From positions 1 to 12,203 of the forward strand of contig JANQIS010000218.1 in the NCBI GenBank assembly GCA_028282045.1: 12,203 bases of DNA, read 5' to 3'. The position numbers were made by a program, and so were the translations under genes. Within the stretch, counting starts at the first letter, position 1. Each line of letters starts with the position of its first letter. Below, in pieces: positions 6,918 to 12,203 of this stretch. The notes beneath the pieces were generated by a model. It saw only the letters and a list, made by a program, of their open reading frames with translations. It was not told the origin of the DNA and ran no database searches. The DNA comes from Gammaproteobacteria bacterium. GTDB lineage: Bacteria > Pseudomonadota > Gammaproteobacteria > Francisellales > CACEW01.

Positions 6918-7551
6918 AGGCTTGACTTATCCGCTGAATCAATTGCTTTGCTATAGCATATTTGGAATCTGGCCCGATGTCCTCCTGCGCACTCCTGCTG
7001 ATCAAGGTCACATGATTATCATCCGACTCAAAGCCATAATCACGCTGACCGATGTCATTGGCAATAATCATATCCAACTGTTTAGTGTGTAACTTAACTT
7101 TGGCGTGCTCAATCACCCGTTCACTCTCGGCAGCAAAACCCACCACAAGACGACAAATCTGTTGCTGTGCGACAACCTGGATGATGTCGGGGTTTTTGAT
7201 TAGTGTCATTGACAGCGTATCTTGAGTTTTTTTTATTTTCTGTTCGGCAAACTTAGCCGGACGGTAATCCGCCACCGCACCAGCACCAATAAAAATACTT
7301 TCATTGACCAAACAGGCTTGAACCGCCGTGAACATCTGTTGCGCCGTCTGCACATCAACACGCTCTACACAAGCTGGCGTGGATAAGCTCACTGGCCCAG
7401 CAATTAAATAAACTTTTGCTCCAGCTTCAGCAGCGGCTTGCGCCAAAGCAAACCCCATTTTGCCAGAACTGCGGTTACCAATAAAACGCACCGGATCAAT
7501 CGGCTCATACGTTGACCCTGCGGTAATAACAACCGTTACTCCCGACAACAT
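6886..7551 (-). CDS. coaB: Phosphopantothenoylcysteine synthetase (CoaB half of a split CoaBC)
   Basis: CoaB joins cysteine to 4'-phosphopantothenate using CTP, the second step from pantothenate towards coenzyme A. The 221 residues align along the whole C-terminal domain of E. coli CoaBC: VVITAGSTYEPIDPVR at the start, NRSSGKMG at 26-33 (N26 at the place of Asn210), AVADYRPA at 92-99, KIKK at 105-108 (site of Lys289), KNPDII and GFAAES. In most Gammaproteobacteria this is fused to CoaC; here it has its own ATG at 7551, 16 bases inside the end of coaC and in a different frame. AGGG seven bases before that ATG could serve as ribosome site. The split falls exactly in the interdomain linker, so both halves look complete. 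A sequencing frameshift is the main alternative explanation for the separation. Confidence 0.93.
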   Translation of the reverse strand: MLSGVTVVITAGSTYEPIDPVRFIGNRSSGKMGFALAQAAAEAGAKVYLIAGPVSLSTPACVERVDVQTAQQMFTAVQACLVNESIFIGAGAVADYRPAKFAEQKIKKTQDTLSMTLIKNPDIIQVVAQQQICRLVVGFAAESERVIEHAKVKLHTKQLDMIIANDIGQRDYGFESDDNHVTLISRSAQEDIGPDSKYAIAKQLIQRISQAYEAQCSSQSS

Positions 7552-8069
7552 GAAAGCACCCTGGTAACAATTTCTTCCGGCTCGAGCATACGGCCTAACC
7601 CTACATCACCGCAAGCCTGTTCGCCTTCTGCCGGCCCCCAGAATTGTACCCCACGTGCTGCTAGCAGTTTCGTATTTGCTTGTGTGGCCGGGTGCGACCA
7701 CATAACCTGATTCATGGCCGGCACCATGATAGTAGCAGCCTGGGTGGCAAGATAAATTGTACTCAGCAAGTCATCTGCCACACCATGAGCAAATCTCGCC
7801 ATAGTGTTGGCCGATGCCGGCGCCACTAACAATACGTCAGCCCACTTGGCCAACGCAATATGCCCCATTGCCAACTCTGCCTCAGGATCGAATAACGCTG
7901 TATGCACACGCTCCCCTGAGATCGCCTGTAATGTCAGCGGTGTAATAAAGGCTTGCGCACCAGATGTCATAACAATTTTTACCTGACACCCCTGTGCCTT
8001 CAAGCGCCTGACTATCTCAGGCGTTTTATAGGCTGCAATACCACCGCTGATTCCTAAGATTAAATGCAC
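7536..8069 (-). CDS. coaC: Phosphopantothenoylcysteine decarboxylase, flavoprotein (CoaC half of a split CoaBC)
   Basis: CoaC uses bound FMN to decarboxylate 4'-phosphopantothenoylcysteine to 4'-phosphopantetheine. The 177-residue product matches the N-terminal domain of E. coli CoaBC with a constant offset of five residues at the active site: H70 in MGHI (His75), N120 in PAMN (Asn125) and C153 in QACGD (Cys158). The flavin-binding start ILGISGGIAAYK is intact. The frame ends TAA just after the domain, in the linker, and coaB begins 16 bases before that end. The start is GTG at 8069, with GGTGGG six bases upstream; no in-frame ATG is available nearby. It is the first gene of the leftward operon and has a likely promoter that overlaps the radC promoter. 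Confidence 0.93.
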   Translation of the reverse strand: MHLILGISGGIAAYKTPEIVRRLKAQGCQVKIVMTSGAQAFITPLTLQAISGERVHTALFDPEAELAMGHIALAKWADVLLVAPASANTMARFAHGVADDLLSTIYLATQAATIMVPAMNQVMWSHPATQANTKLLAARGVQFWGPAEGEQACGDVGLGRMLEPEEIVTRVLSCCRE

Positions 8070-8071
8070 TA

Positions 8072-8100
8072 TTGACCCACCATCATGATCGCTTTATATT
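8072..8100 (+). promoter_or_regulatory. Sigma-70 promoter of radC
   Basis: TTGACC (8072-8077), 17 bases, then TATATT (8095-8100) is a near-consensus promoter, predicting a start near 8107 and a leader of about 70 bases before the radC ATG. The in-frame TTG at 8072 that would lengthen radC is therefore the -35 box and not a start codon. Confidence 0.7.
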
Positions 8101-8121
8101 CAAAAGTCGTTTTTTAACCAA
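8093..8121 (-). promoter_or_regulatory. Sigma-70 promoter of the coaC-coaB-dut operon
   Basis: On the minus strand TTGGTT (8116-8121), 17 bases, then TATAAA (8093-8098) points leftward at coaC, whose GTG is 24 bases past the -10. The -10 overlaps four of the six bases of the radC -10 on the other strand. Confidence 0.6.
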
Positions 8122-8176
8122 ACTGCTCATACCCACACCGGCAAGGATGCCGCGGCGGTTATTTAAGGAAGATACA

Positions 8177-8863
8177 ATGATTAAGAACTTACCACAAGCA
8201 GATCGTCCACGCGAGAAACTTCTATCTAAAGGCGCCCGCGCTCTCAGTAACAGTGAACTGTTAGCTATCTTGCTTCGACAAGGCACAACCGGGCAAAGCG
8301 CTATTGGACTGGCACAAAAACTATTAGAAACGTTTGGCGGTGTAGTGAACTTATTTAAAGCTGATCTTGATACTTTGACAAGGACCAAGGGTATCGGCAT
8401 CACTGCTTATACCCAACTCCAGGCAGCATTTGAATTAGCACAACGCGCCAATCTAGCACCATGTCACACCGGTATGACGATCCAACATACGCATGATGCG
8501 GTAAATATCCTTAAAAACTATTATCAGCAACATCAGGACGAAGAGTGCATTGTCTGCTTGTTTCTAGATAGCCGACTGAAGCTGATTAACTTAGAGGTCA
8601 TCGCACAAGGAACAGCCACTGAAACCACTCTGTACCCACGCACCTTAATCAAGCGCATCCTCCACCACAACGCTACATCGATTATTTTAGCGCATAACCA
8701 CCCGTCCGGCGTCTGCCAACCCAGCCAGCAGGACATCGCGCTGACCCACCAACTGCATAGCATGTTACGCAACATTGATGTGGACCTGCTAGACCATATT
8801 GTTGTTACAGCAGATCAATGTTATTCCATTATGCTCAAACCAACCATTTCCCAACCCCAATAG
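8177..8863 (+). CDS. radC: RadC family JAB1/MPN-domain protein
   Basis: RadC is widespread in bacteria; despite its name a role in DNA repair is doubtful and its enzymatic activity is unproven. I chose the ATG at 8177 (228 residues, the family length is about 224) because AAGGAA lies at 8165-8170 and the upstream in-frame codons lie in the promoter and leader. The N-terminal part begins LPQADRPREKLLSKGARALS and contains LTRTKGIG, a helix-hairpin-helix near residues 67-74. The C-terminal JAB1/MPN metal site is complete: HNHPSGVCQPSQQD at 173-186 gives H173, H175, S177 and D186, with E140 in the segment before GTATET as the likely acid. The tail, CYSIMLKPT, departs from the common YYSFAEEG ending. 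It precedes rpmB, an order common in Gammaproteobacteria. Confidence 0.93.
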   Translation: MIKNLPQADRPREKLLSKGARALSNSELLAILLRQGTTGQSAIGLAQKLLETFGGVVNLFKADLDTLTRTKGIGITAYTQLQAAFELAQRANLAPCHTGMTIQHTHDAVNILKNYYQQHQDEECIVCLFLDSRLKLINLEVIAQGTATETTLYPRTLIKRILHHNATSIILAHNHPSGVCQPSQQDIALTHQLHSMLRNIDVDLLDHIVVTADQCYSIMLKPTISQPQ

Positions 8864-8868
8864 CCTTC

Positions 8869-8945
8869 TAAGGGTGTGTAATACCAAATTACCCTCGCCC
8901 AAGGCTTGCATTTGGCGCAAAATCCTGTTTTAATACACCCCCTTA
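8869..8945. repeat. Inverted repeat flanking the rpmB promoter
   Basis: TAAGGGTGTGTA (8869-8880) and TACACCCCCTTA (8934-8945) are complementary at 11 of 12 positions across a 53-base spacer. The right arm begins at the last base of the -10 hexamer and covers the predicted rpmB start point. It may be an operator or, in radC read-through RNA, the base of a long stem. Confidence 0.45.
8906..8934 (+). promoter_or_regulatory. Promoter of rpmB-rpmG
   Basis: TTGCAT (8906-8911), 17 bases, then TTTAAT (8929-8934), preceded by TG at 8926-8927, forms an extended -10 promoter. It predicts a start near 8941 and a 40-base leader, which suits high expression of the ribosomal genes independent of radC. Confidence 0.6.
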
Positions 8946-8981
8946 AATTAGCTTTGTTTTTGGCCATCGGAGGATCATACG

Positions 8982-9218
8982 ATGTCACGTGTCTGCCAGG
9001 TTACCGGTATCAGACCCATTACTGGGAACAACGTATCCCACGCACACAATAAAACAAGACGCCGTTTCTTGCCTAATTTGCACACTCATCGTTTTTGGGT
9101 AGCGAGTGAAAATCGCTATGTTAAATTACGTGTTAGCGCTAAAGGCATGCGCCTGATCGACAAAAAGGGCATTGACACCGTATTAGCCGACATCCGTGCC
9201 CGTGGCGAAAAAGTATAA
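8982..9218 (+). CDS. rpmB: 50S ribosomal protein L28
   Basis: The 78-residue product, beginning MSRVCQVTGIRPITGN and containing NKTRRRFLPNLHTHRFW, is the bacterial L28 of the large ribosomal subunit and has exactly the E. coli length. It has a single cysteine (C5) and no zinc-binding CxxC pairs. GGAGG at 8969-8973 lies eight bases before the ATG. rpmG follows after ten bases, the usual two-gene operon. Confidence 0.98.
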   Translation: MSRVCQVTGIRPITGNNVSHAHNKTRRRFLPNLHTHRFWVASENRYVKLRVSAKGMRLIDKKGIDTVLADIRARGEKV

Positions 9219-9228
9219 GGAATAGATC

Positions 9229-9399
9229 ATGGCAAAAAACACTAAAATTGAAAAAATTAAACTGGAATCCACTGCGGGTACGGGTCACTTCTACACCACC
9301 ACGAAAAATCGCATGAACATGCCAGAGAAGTTTGAAATTAAGAAATATGATCCCGTTGCTAAAAAACATGTACTCTATAAAGAAAAGAAACTTAAGTAA
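9229..9399 (+). CDS. rpmG: 50S ribosomal protein L33 (zinc-free form)
   Basis: A 56-residue frame running from MAKNTKIEKIKLES through GTGHFYTTTKNR and KKYDPVAKKHVLYKE is L33, a small basic protein of the large subunit. It contains no cysteine, so it is the C-minus form that does not bind zinc, as in E. coli. AAGGAA at 9217-9222 overlaps the rpmB stop and lies six bases before the ATG. It is one residue longer than the E. coli protein. A strong terminator follows 21 bases after the stop. Confidence 0.98.
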   Translation: MAKNTKIEKIKLESTAGTGHFYTTTKNRMNMPEKFEIKKYDPVAKKHVLYKEKKLK

Positions 9400-9420
9400 C
9401 CGCTGATAGTTTGAAGCCTG

Positions 9421-9446
9421 AAGCCCGACACCTGTCGGGCTTTTTT
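9421..9446 (+). terminator. Terminator of rpmB-rpmG, overlapping the end of folA
   Basis: AAGCCCGACA (9421-9430) and TGTCGGGCTT (9433-9442) are perfectly complementary, and the stem is followed by a T-run from 9441 to 9446. The two-base spacing means the top pairs will be open to make a loop. The T-run overlaps the folA stop on the other strand; leftward, the same stem has only interrupted T, so it terminates folA less well. Confidence 0.9.
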
Positions 9447-9960
9447 ATCCATACGTATGCCGCACTAACTCTACAAAGGCACAATCATGATCATTGTGCT
9501 CATCCGCAGCATGCACTTCTCGCGACACCTCATACCATTGCGACTGGGCAAAATCAGGGAAATAGGCATCAGCCTCATACTGCGCCACCACTTCAGTAAT
9601 ATACATTTTAGTGGTATAAGGCAGACACATTTCATAAATTTGCGCCCCACCAGCCACCATCACTTCTGTATCGGCCGGTAGCAATGCGGCCAGATCAGCC
9701 AGGGTATGAATTACATCAACGCCTTCGTGCTGCCAGTGTGTTTGGCGTGTCAGCACCACTGTGCGCCGCCCCGGCAATGGCCTACCAATAGACTCAAACG
9801 TTTTGCGCCCCATCAACATCACTTTCCCCATCGTTATGGATTTGAAGTGCTGCAGGTCGCGGCGCAAATGCCATAATAGCTGATTAGCTTTACCAATTGC
9901 GCGCCTCTGATCATAAGCAACAACAATAGTAAAATTGAGAGGAAAAGGGTTCATCATCAT
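9445..9960 (-). CDS. folA: Dihydrofolate reductase
   Basis: The enzyme reduces dihydrofolate to tetrahydrofolate with NADPH and is the target of trimethoprim. Counting from the first ATG at 9960 (171 residues), the family marks are AYDQRRAIGKANQLLWHL with W30, the catalytic acid D35 in RRDLQHFK (Asp27 of E. coli), GRKTFESIGRPLPGRR at 51-66 binding NADPH, VAGGAQIYE with the paired glycines 104-105, and YITEV with T122. Three ATG codons stand in tandem at 9960, 9957 and 9954; AAGG ten bases before the first is the only ribosome site. A TTG at 9969 would extend it by three residues without support. The length is slightly above E. coli (159). It is transcribed from its own promoter, with putP upstream on the same strand. 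Confidence 0.96.
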   Translation of the reverse strand: MMMNPFPLNFTIVVAYDQRRAIGKANQLLWHLRRDLQHFKSITMGKVMLMGRKTFESIGRPLPGRRTVVLTRQTHWQHEGVDVIHTLADLAALLPADTEVMVAGGAQIYEMCLPYTTKMYITEVVAQYEADAYFPDFAQSQWYEVSREVHAADEHNDHDCAFVELVRHTYG

Positions 9961-9983
9961 TGAACACAAACCTTAGTACTTGC

Positions 9984-10016
9984 ATTATAGCTAATCTAAT
10001 ATAATTTGATTAGCTA
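9984..10016 (-). promoter_or_regulatory. folA promoter overlapped by a 9-bp dyad (likely operator)
   Basis: On the minus strand a consensus TATAAT (9984-9989) lies 24 bases before the first folA ATG. The region just upstream is a perfect dyad, TAGCTAATC (9988-9996) and GATTAGCTA (10008-10016), around an 11-base A/T spacer. Its inner arm shares two bases with the -10 and the dyad fills the spacer and -35 area, where no good -35 hexamer is present. This is the geometry of a repressor operator, though the regulator is unknown. Confidence 0.55.
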
Positions 10017-10021
10017 CAAGA

Positions 10022-10091
10022 CCAGCCAAACTGACAAGTTGCTCCATATTAGCTTGAGGAGAAAAGCAGTACAACCGGACAGTTTAGCTGG
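10022..10091 (-). repeat. Long inverted repeat in the putP-folA spacer
   Basis: CCAGCCAAACTG (10022-10033) and CAGTTTAGCTGG (10080-10091) are complementary at 11 of 12 positions across 46 bases. In minus-strand RNA the odd pair becomes G-U, so the stem is complete only when transcribed leftward from putP. No open frame of note lies inside. Confidence 0.45.
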
Positions 10092-10124
10092 AGCCTGGGG
10101 ATGGTAAAATCCACAAGCTGACAC

Positions 10125-10166
10125 CACTATACAATTAACGTGACCTTAATTCAATCTGTTATAGTG
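10125..10166. repeat. Nested inverted repeats after putP
   Basis: CACTATA (10125-10131) pairs with TATAGTG (10160-10166), and inside them ATTAA pairs with TTAAT around a 7-base centre. The element starts 10 bases beyond the putP stop. It lacks a T-run on either strand, so a terminator role is uncertain. Confidence 0.35.
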
Positions 10167-10176
10167 CACATTAAAG

Positions 10177-11655
10177 TCATTGCTGAGCCGCTTCAAACAA
10201 TGACGCCACCCTCTCGGTATTGGCCGGCCAAATCAGACTCCCGATGACCACACCCAAAACACAAGCGATAAACCCAGGGACCATCTCATACAACAAGAAG
10301 ATGCCACCCAAAGAGGCAAGGCTATGCCATAGCAAAACGCTAACACCACCTAACACAATACCCAGCATAGCGCCTGCACACGAAGCACGACGCCAATACA
10401 AAGATAATAAAATTACCGGCCCAAAAGCAGCCCCCAATCCGGCCCAGCCAAAAGACACCAAGTCCAACACCGTTTCGCCCGGGGAGAGCGCCAAGGCGAT
10501 TGATACCAACCCAATCACCACCACCATTAAACGGTTAATCGTAATTTCAGTCTTCTGGCGTTTAGGGTGTTTTATTAAACGAAAGATAATGTCTTCGACC
10601 ATGGCACTAGAGGACACCAATAACTGTGCCGCCACCGTACTCATAATCGCTGATAGTATCGCCGCCACCAGAACACCAACTAGCGTTGGCGAGAGCAACT
10701 GGCTGGCCAATGCGACCACAATTGTTGCTGGCTTACCAAGGGTATTGTCTCCTGTGAAATAAAGCACACCCACAATACCGATGGCCACAGCACCACACAA
10801 TGACAGTAGCATCCACCCCATACCAATGCGTCGGGCAATATGCATTTTACTGGGGTCATGAGAAGCCATAAAGCGCACCAAAATGTGCGGCTGGCCAAAA
10901 TAACCCAACCCCCATGCCAATAATGAAATCAATAAAATACCACTAATGCCTTTGAATGGATGAGTTAAATTCAGTGCCATATGGTCCAATTGGGTTAAAG
11001 TCACATGCAGTCCACCCAAATGCACAATGGCAACCATGGGCAAAAATAACAATGCAAACAACATCAAACTTCCCTGAAACACATCAATCCAGTTCACCGC
11101 AATAAAACCACCAATCACGGCATAGACTAAAATGATACAGGCGCCAATGATCAGTGCGCTAACATAACCTATGTGAAACATGCTATGAAACAACAATGCC
11201 AACCCAACAAAGCTCGACGCTGCATAAATAGTAAAAAACACCACGAAAGTGAGCGCCGTAACAATTTGCAACACCCCATGTTTATCAGCAAAACGGTTGG
11301 CAAGGTATTGTGGCACTGTATTAGCATCACCAGCAGCCTGGCTTAAAACACGCAGCCGCTTAGCGACAAAACGCCAATTACAGTAAGCACCGATCAACAA
11401 ACCTACCGGCATCCAGATTTCAGTCACCCCCAATGAATACACAACACCAGGCAAGGCCATCATCAACCAACTACTCATATCAGAAGCGCCTGCTGCCAGC
11501 GCAGTAACAAACGGCCCAAAGCGACGACTACCGAGCAAATAGTCTCCCACCTGCCGATTCAACCGCGAAGCAACTACAGCAATAATCACCACAATAACGA
11601 AATAGGCAATAACAACAAATTCCATTTGATCTACAATTCCATTTAAAATAGGCAT
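10177..11655 (-). CDS. putP: Sodium/proline symporter
   Basis: This inner-membrane protein of the sodium/solute symporter family takes up proline with sodium. Its 492 residues agree with E. coli PutP (502). Markers are DYLLGSRRFGPFVTALAAGA near 38-57, then SDMSSWLMMALPG with D59 and S61 at the places of Asp55 and Ser57, GYFGQPHILVRFMA at 251-264, and the second sodium-site pair S339/T340 in SAIMSTVAAQ. About 13 hydrophobic segments are apparent. The start is uncertain: the ATG at 11655 has no ribosome site and coincides with the predicted transcription start, while an in-frame ATG at 11625 (residue 11) begins directly at the first membrane segment. The gene stands alone, with 216 bases to folA downstream. 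No putA is in view. Confidence 0.93.
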   Translation of the reverse strand: MPILNGIVDQMEFVVIAYFVIVVIIAVVASRLNRQVGDYLLGSRRFGPFVTALAAGASDMSSWLMMALPGVVYSLGVTEIWMPVGLLIGAYCNWRFVAKRLRVLSQAAGDANTVPQYLANRFADKHGVLQIVTALTFVVFFTIYAASSFVGLALLFHSMFHIGYVSALIIGACIILVYAVIGGFIAVNWIDVFQGSLMLFALLFLPMVAIVHLGGLHVTLTQLDHMALNLTHPFKGISGILLISLLAWGLGYFGQPHILVRFMASHDPSKMHIARRIGMGWMLLSLCGAVAIGIVGVLYFTGDNTLGKPATIVVALASQLLSPTLVGVLVAAILSAIMSTVAAQLLVSSSAMVEDIIFRLIKHPKRQKTEITINRLMVVVIGLVSIALALSPGETVLDLVSFGWAGLGAAFGPVILLSLYWRRASCAGAMLGIVLGGVSVLLWHSLASLGGIFLLYEMVPGFIACVLGVVIGSLIWPANTERVASLFEAAQQ

Positions 11656-11661
11656 TCAGAT

Positions 11662-11690
11662 ATTATTGTTTAGTTTTCATTTGTAATCAA
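11662..11690 (-). promoter_or_regulatory. Possible putP promoter
   Basis: On the minus strand TTGATT (11685-11690), 17 bases, then AATAAT (11662-11667) matches a sigma-70 promoter with a start near 11655. This would make the first putP ATG leaderless or favour the internal ATG at 11625. Confidence 0.45.
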
Positions 11691-11716
11691 GCTCATAGGA
11701 AATTTGCCCGAAGCAG

Positions 11717-11748
11717 AGTCAAGCTTCATTATGCTGAAAGCTTTGACT
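11717..11748. repeat. Inverted repeat between putP and tRNA-Cys
   Basis: AGTCAAGCTT (11717-11726) pairs with AAGCTTTGACT (within 11737-11748) with a single extra T, giving ten pairs. The right arm contains the -35 box of the tRNA promoter, so it may be an operator or a chance dyad. Confidence 0.4.
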
Positions 11749-11771
11749 TTATAGCATGATTTGTTGATAAT
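11743..11771 (+). promoter_or_regulatory. Promoter of tRNA-Cys
   Basis: TTGACT (11743-11748), 17 bases, then GATAAT (11766-11771) is a strong promoter placed 11 bases before the tRNA. The bases after the -10 (GCATCCCC) form a GC-rich discriminator, as in stable RNA promoters under stringent control. Confidence 0.7.
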
Positions 11772-11782
11772 GCATCCCCTAT

Positions 11783-11856
11783 GGCTGGGTGGCAGAGTGG
11801 TTATGCAGCGGCCTGCAAAGCCGTGGACGCCGGTTCGATTCCGACCCCAGCCTCCA
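11783..11856 (+). tRNA. tRNA-Cys (anticodon GCA)
   Basis: The 74 bases fold as a full cloverleaf: acceptor GGCTGGG (11783-11789) pairs with CCCAGCC (11846-11852), the anticodon stem GCGGC/GCCGT holds the loop CTGCAAA with GCA at 11815-11817, and the T arm contains GGTTCGATTCC. The discriminator is T, as cysteinyl-tRNA synthetase requires, and the 3' CCA is encoded. The sequence parallels E. coli cysT along its length. Confidence 0.97.
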
Positions 11857-11905
11857 TCTTAATGTGTTTCATAACGTCCTACATCAAATAAACAAAGCCA
11901 CTAAT

Positions 11906-11930
11906 CAGCAGGTAAACACTGCTGTTATTT
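11906..11930 (+). terminator. Weak terminator-like hairpin after tRNA-Cys
   Basis: CAGCAG (11906-11911) and CTGCTG (11919-11924) form a 6-bp stem with a 7-base loop, followed by TTATTT. It lies 50 bases after the tRNA and before the next small gene; the stem is short and the T-run broken. Confidence 0.4.
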
Positions 11931-11954
11931 CCAACTCAAACGAAAAGTAAAGTC

Positions 11955-12173
11955 ATGCGCTGGACAAAGGAAGCACGAGAGATTGAACGTCAGAGAATGC
12001 TAGCTAATAAACCGTGGGAACATCCAAAGACTAAGGAAGGTAAGCACAGATCATCGCAGAACGCTGTTAAGTATGGCGCACGCTCATATCAGTTTAGATT
12101 ATTAGAAGCACAAGTAACTGAATTTGCTAGAGGGTGTCGTCAAATTAATTTCATCCATGGATTAAGCTATTAG
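11955..12173 (+). CDS. Short basic protein with a PKTxEGKxxSSxNAxKYG motif, unknown function
   Basis: The 72-residue frame begins MRWTKEAREIERQRM and contains KPWEHPKTKEGKHRSSQNAV followed by KYGARS. This resembles a widespread class of short uncharacterised proteins with the core STGPKTxEGKxxSSxNAxKHG; compared with that core, the STG before the proline is missing here. The end (EFARGCRQINFIHGLSY) is the part I recognise least and could be altered by a frameshift. It is rich in Lys, Arg and Glu, with no membrane segment. The ATG at 11955 has no clear ribosome site. In my recollection such genes often lie in accessory DNA; being directly after a tRNA gene fits that, but no integrase is seen in the remaining 30 bases of the window. 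Confidence 0.6.
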   Translation: MRWTKEAREIERQRMLANKPWEHPKTKEGKHRSSQNAVKYGARSYQFRLLEAQVTEFARGCRQINFIHGLSY

Positions 12174-12203
12174 AACGTATATAATTCGTGGTGTTGAGAG
12201 CGA

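Noticed and set aside
8072..8176. N-terminal extension of radC from TTG at 8072
   Set aside because: The TTG is part of a good -35 box, the transcript should begin after it, and the family length and AAGGAA site favour the ATG at 8177.
10220..10762. A 180-codon plus-strand frame inside putP
   Set aside because: It is the antisense of a conserved membrane protein with no ribosome site or recognisable domain.
12180..12185. TATAAT near the right edge as a promoter
   Set aside because: The -35 position reads close to TGGATT with poor fit, and nothing downstream is visible to support it.

Overview
The window is a stretch of a gammaproteobacterial chromosome of moderate GC content with dense housekeeping genes. 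The evidence is the gene order (dut and an AlgC-type phosphomannomutase next to the CoaBC genes, radC followed by rpmB and rpmG), the cysteine-free ribosomal protein L33, the AlgC-type phosphohexomutase and a proline-type PutP. A 60-residue protein and the NrdA tail remind me of the Legionella/Coxiella side of the class, but that is from memory and I cannot name a genus.

Layout. (1) 1-1950, plus strand: the 3' end of nrdA and complete nrdB, the two subunits of aerobic class Ia ribonucleotide reductase, closed by a strong terminator. (2) 1970-3430, plus strand: two consecutive lipoprotein genes of unknown function, the second with a proline/threonine/glutamine-rich chain and a weak threefold repeat. 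(3) 3480-8069, minus strand, transcribed leftward: coaC, coaB, dut, phosphomannomutase, a Bcr/CflA-type MFS exporter, then a 60-residue orphan. The first five are overlapping or tightly spaced and look like one operon. The normally fused coaBC gene is split here into two overlapping frames at the domain boundary. (4) 8072-9446, plus strand: radC, rpmB, rpmG and a terminator. The radC and coaC promoters face each other and overlap in their -10 boxes. (5) 9445-11655, minus strand: putP, then a 200-base spacer with several inverted repeats, then folA behind a promoter overlapped by a 9-bp dyad. (6) 11743-12203, plus strand: tRNA-Cys(GCA) with its own promoter, followed by a short protein of a type I associate with accessory DNA.

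Functionally the window gathers nucleotide and cofactor supply: ribonucleotide reductase makes deoxynucleotides, dUTPase removes dUTP and makes dUMP, dihydrofolate reductase keeps folate reduced for thymidylate synthesis, and CoaB/CoaC make 4'-phosphopantetheine for coenzyme A. No CRISPR array, transposase, phage structural gene or toxin-antitoxin pair is recognisable. I see no clear undescribed multi-gene system. The best leads are the split coaBC, the overlapping divergent promoters, the repeat-bearing lipoprotein, the folA dyad and the structured putP-folA spacer.
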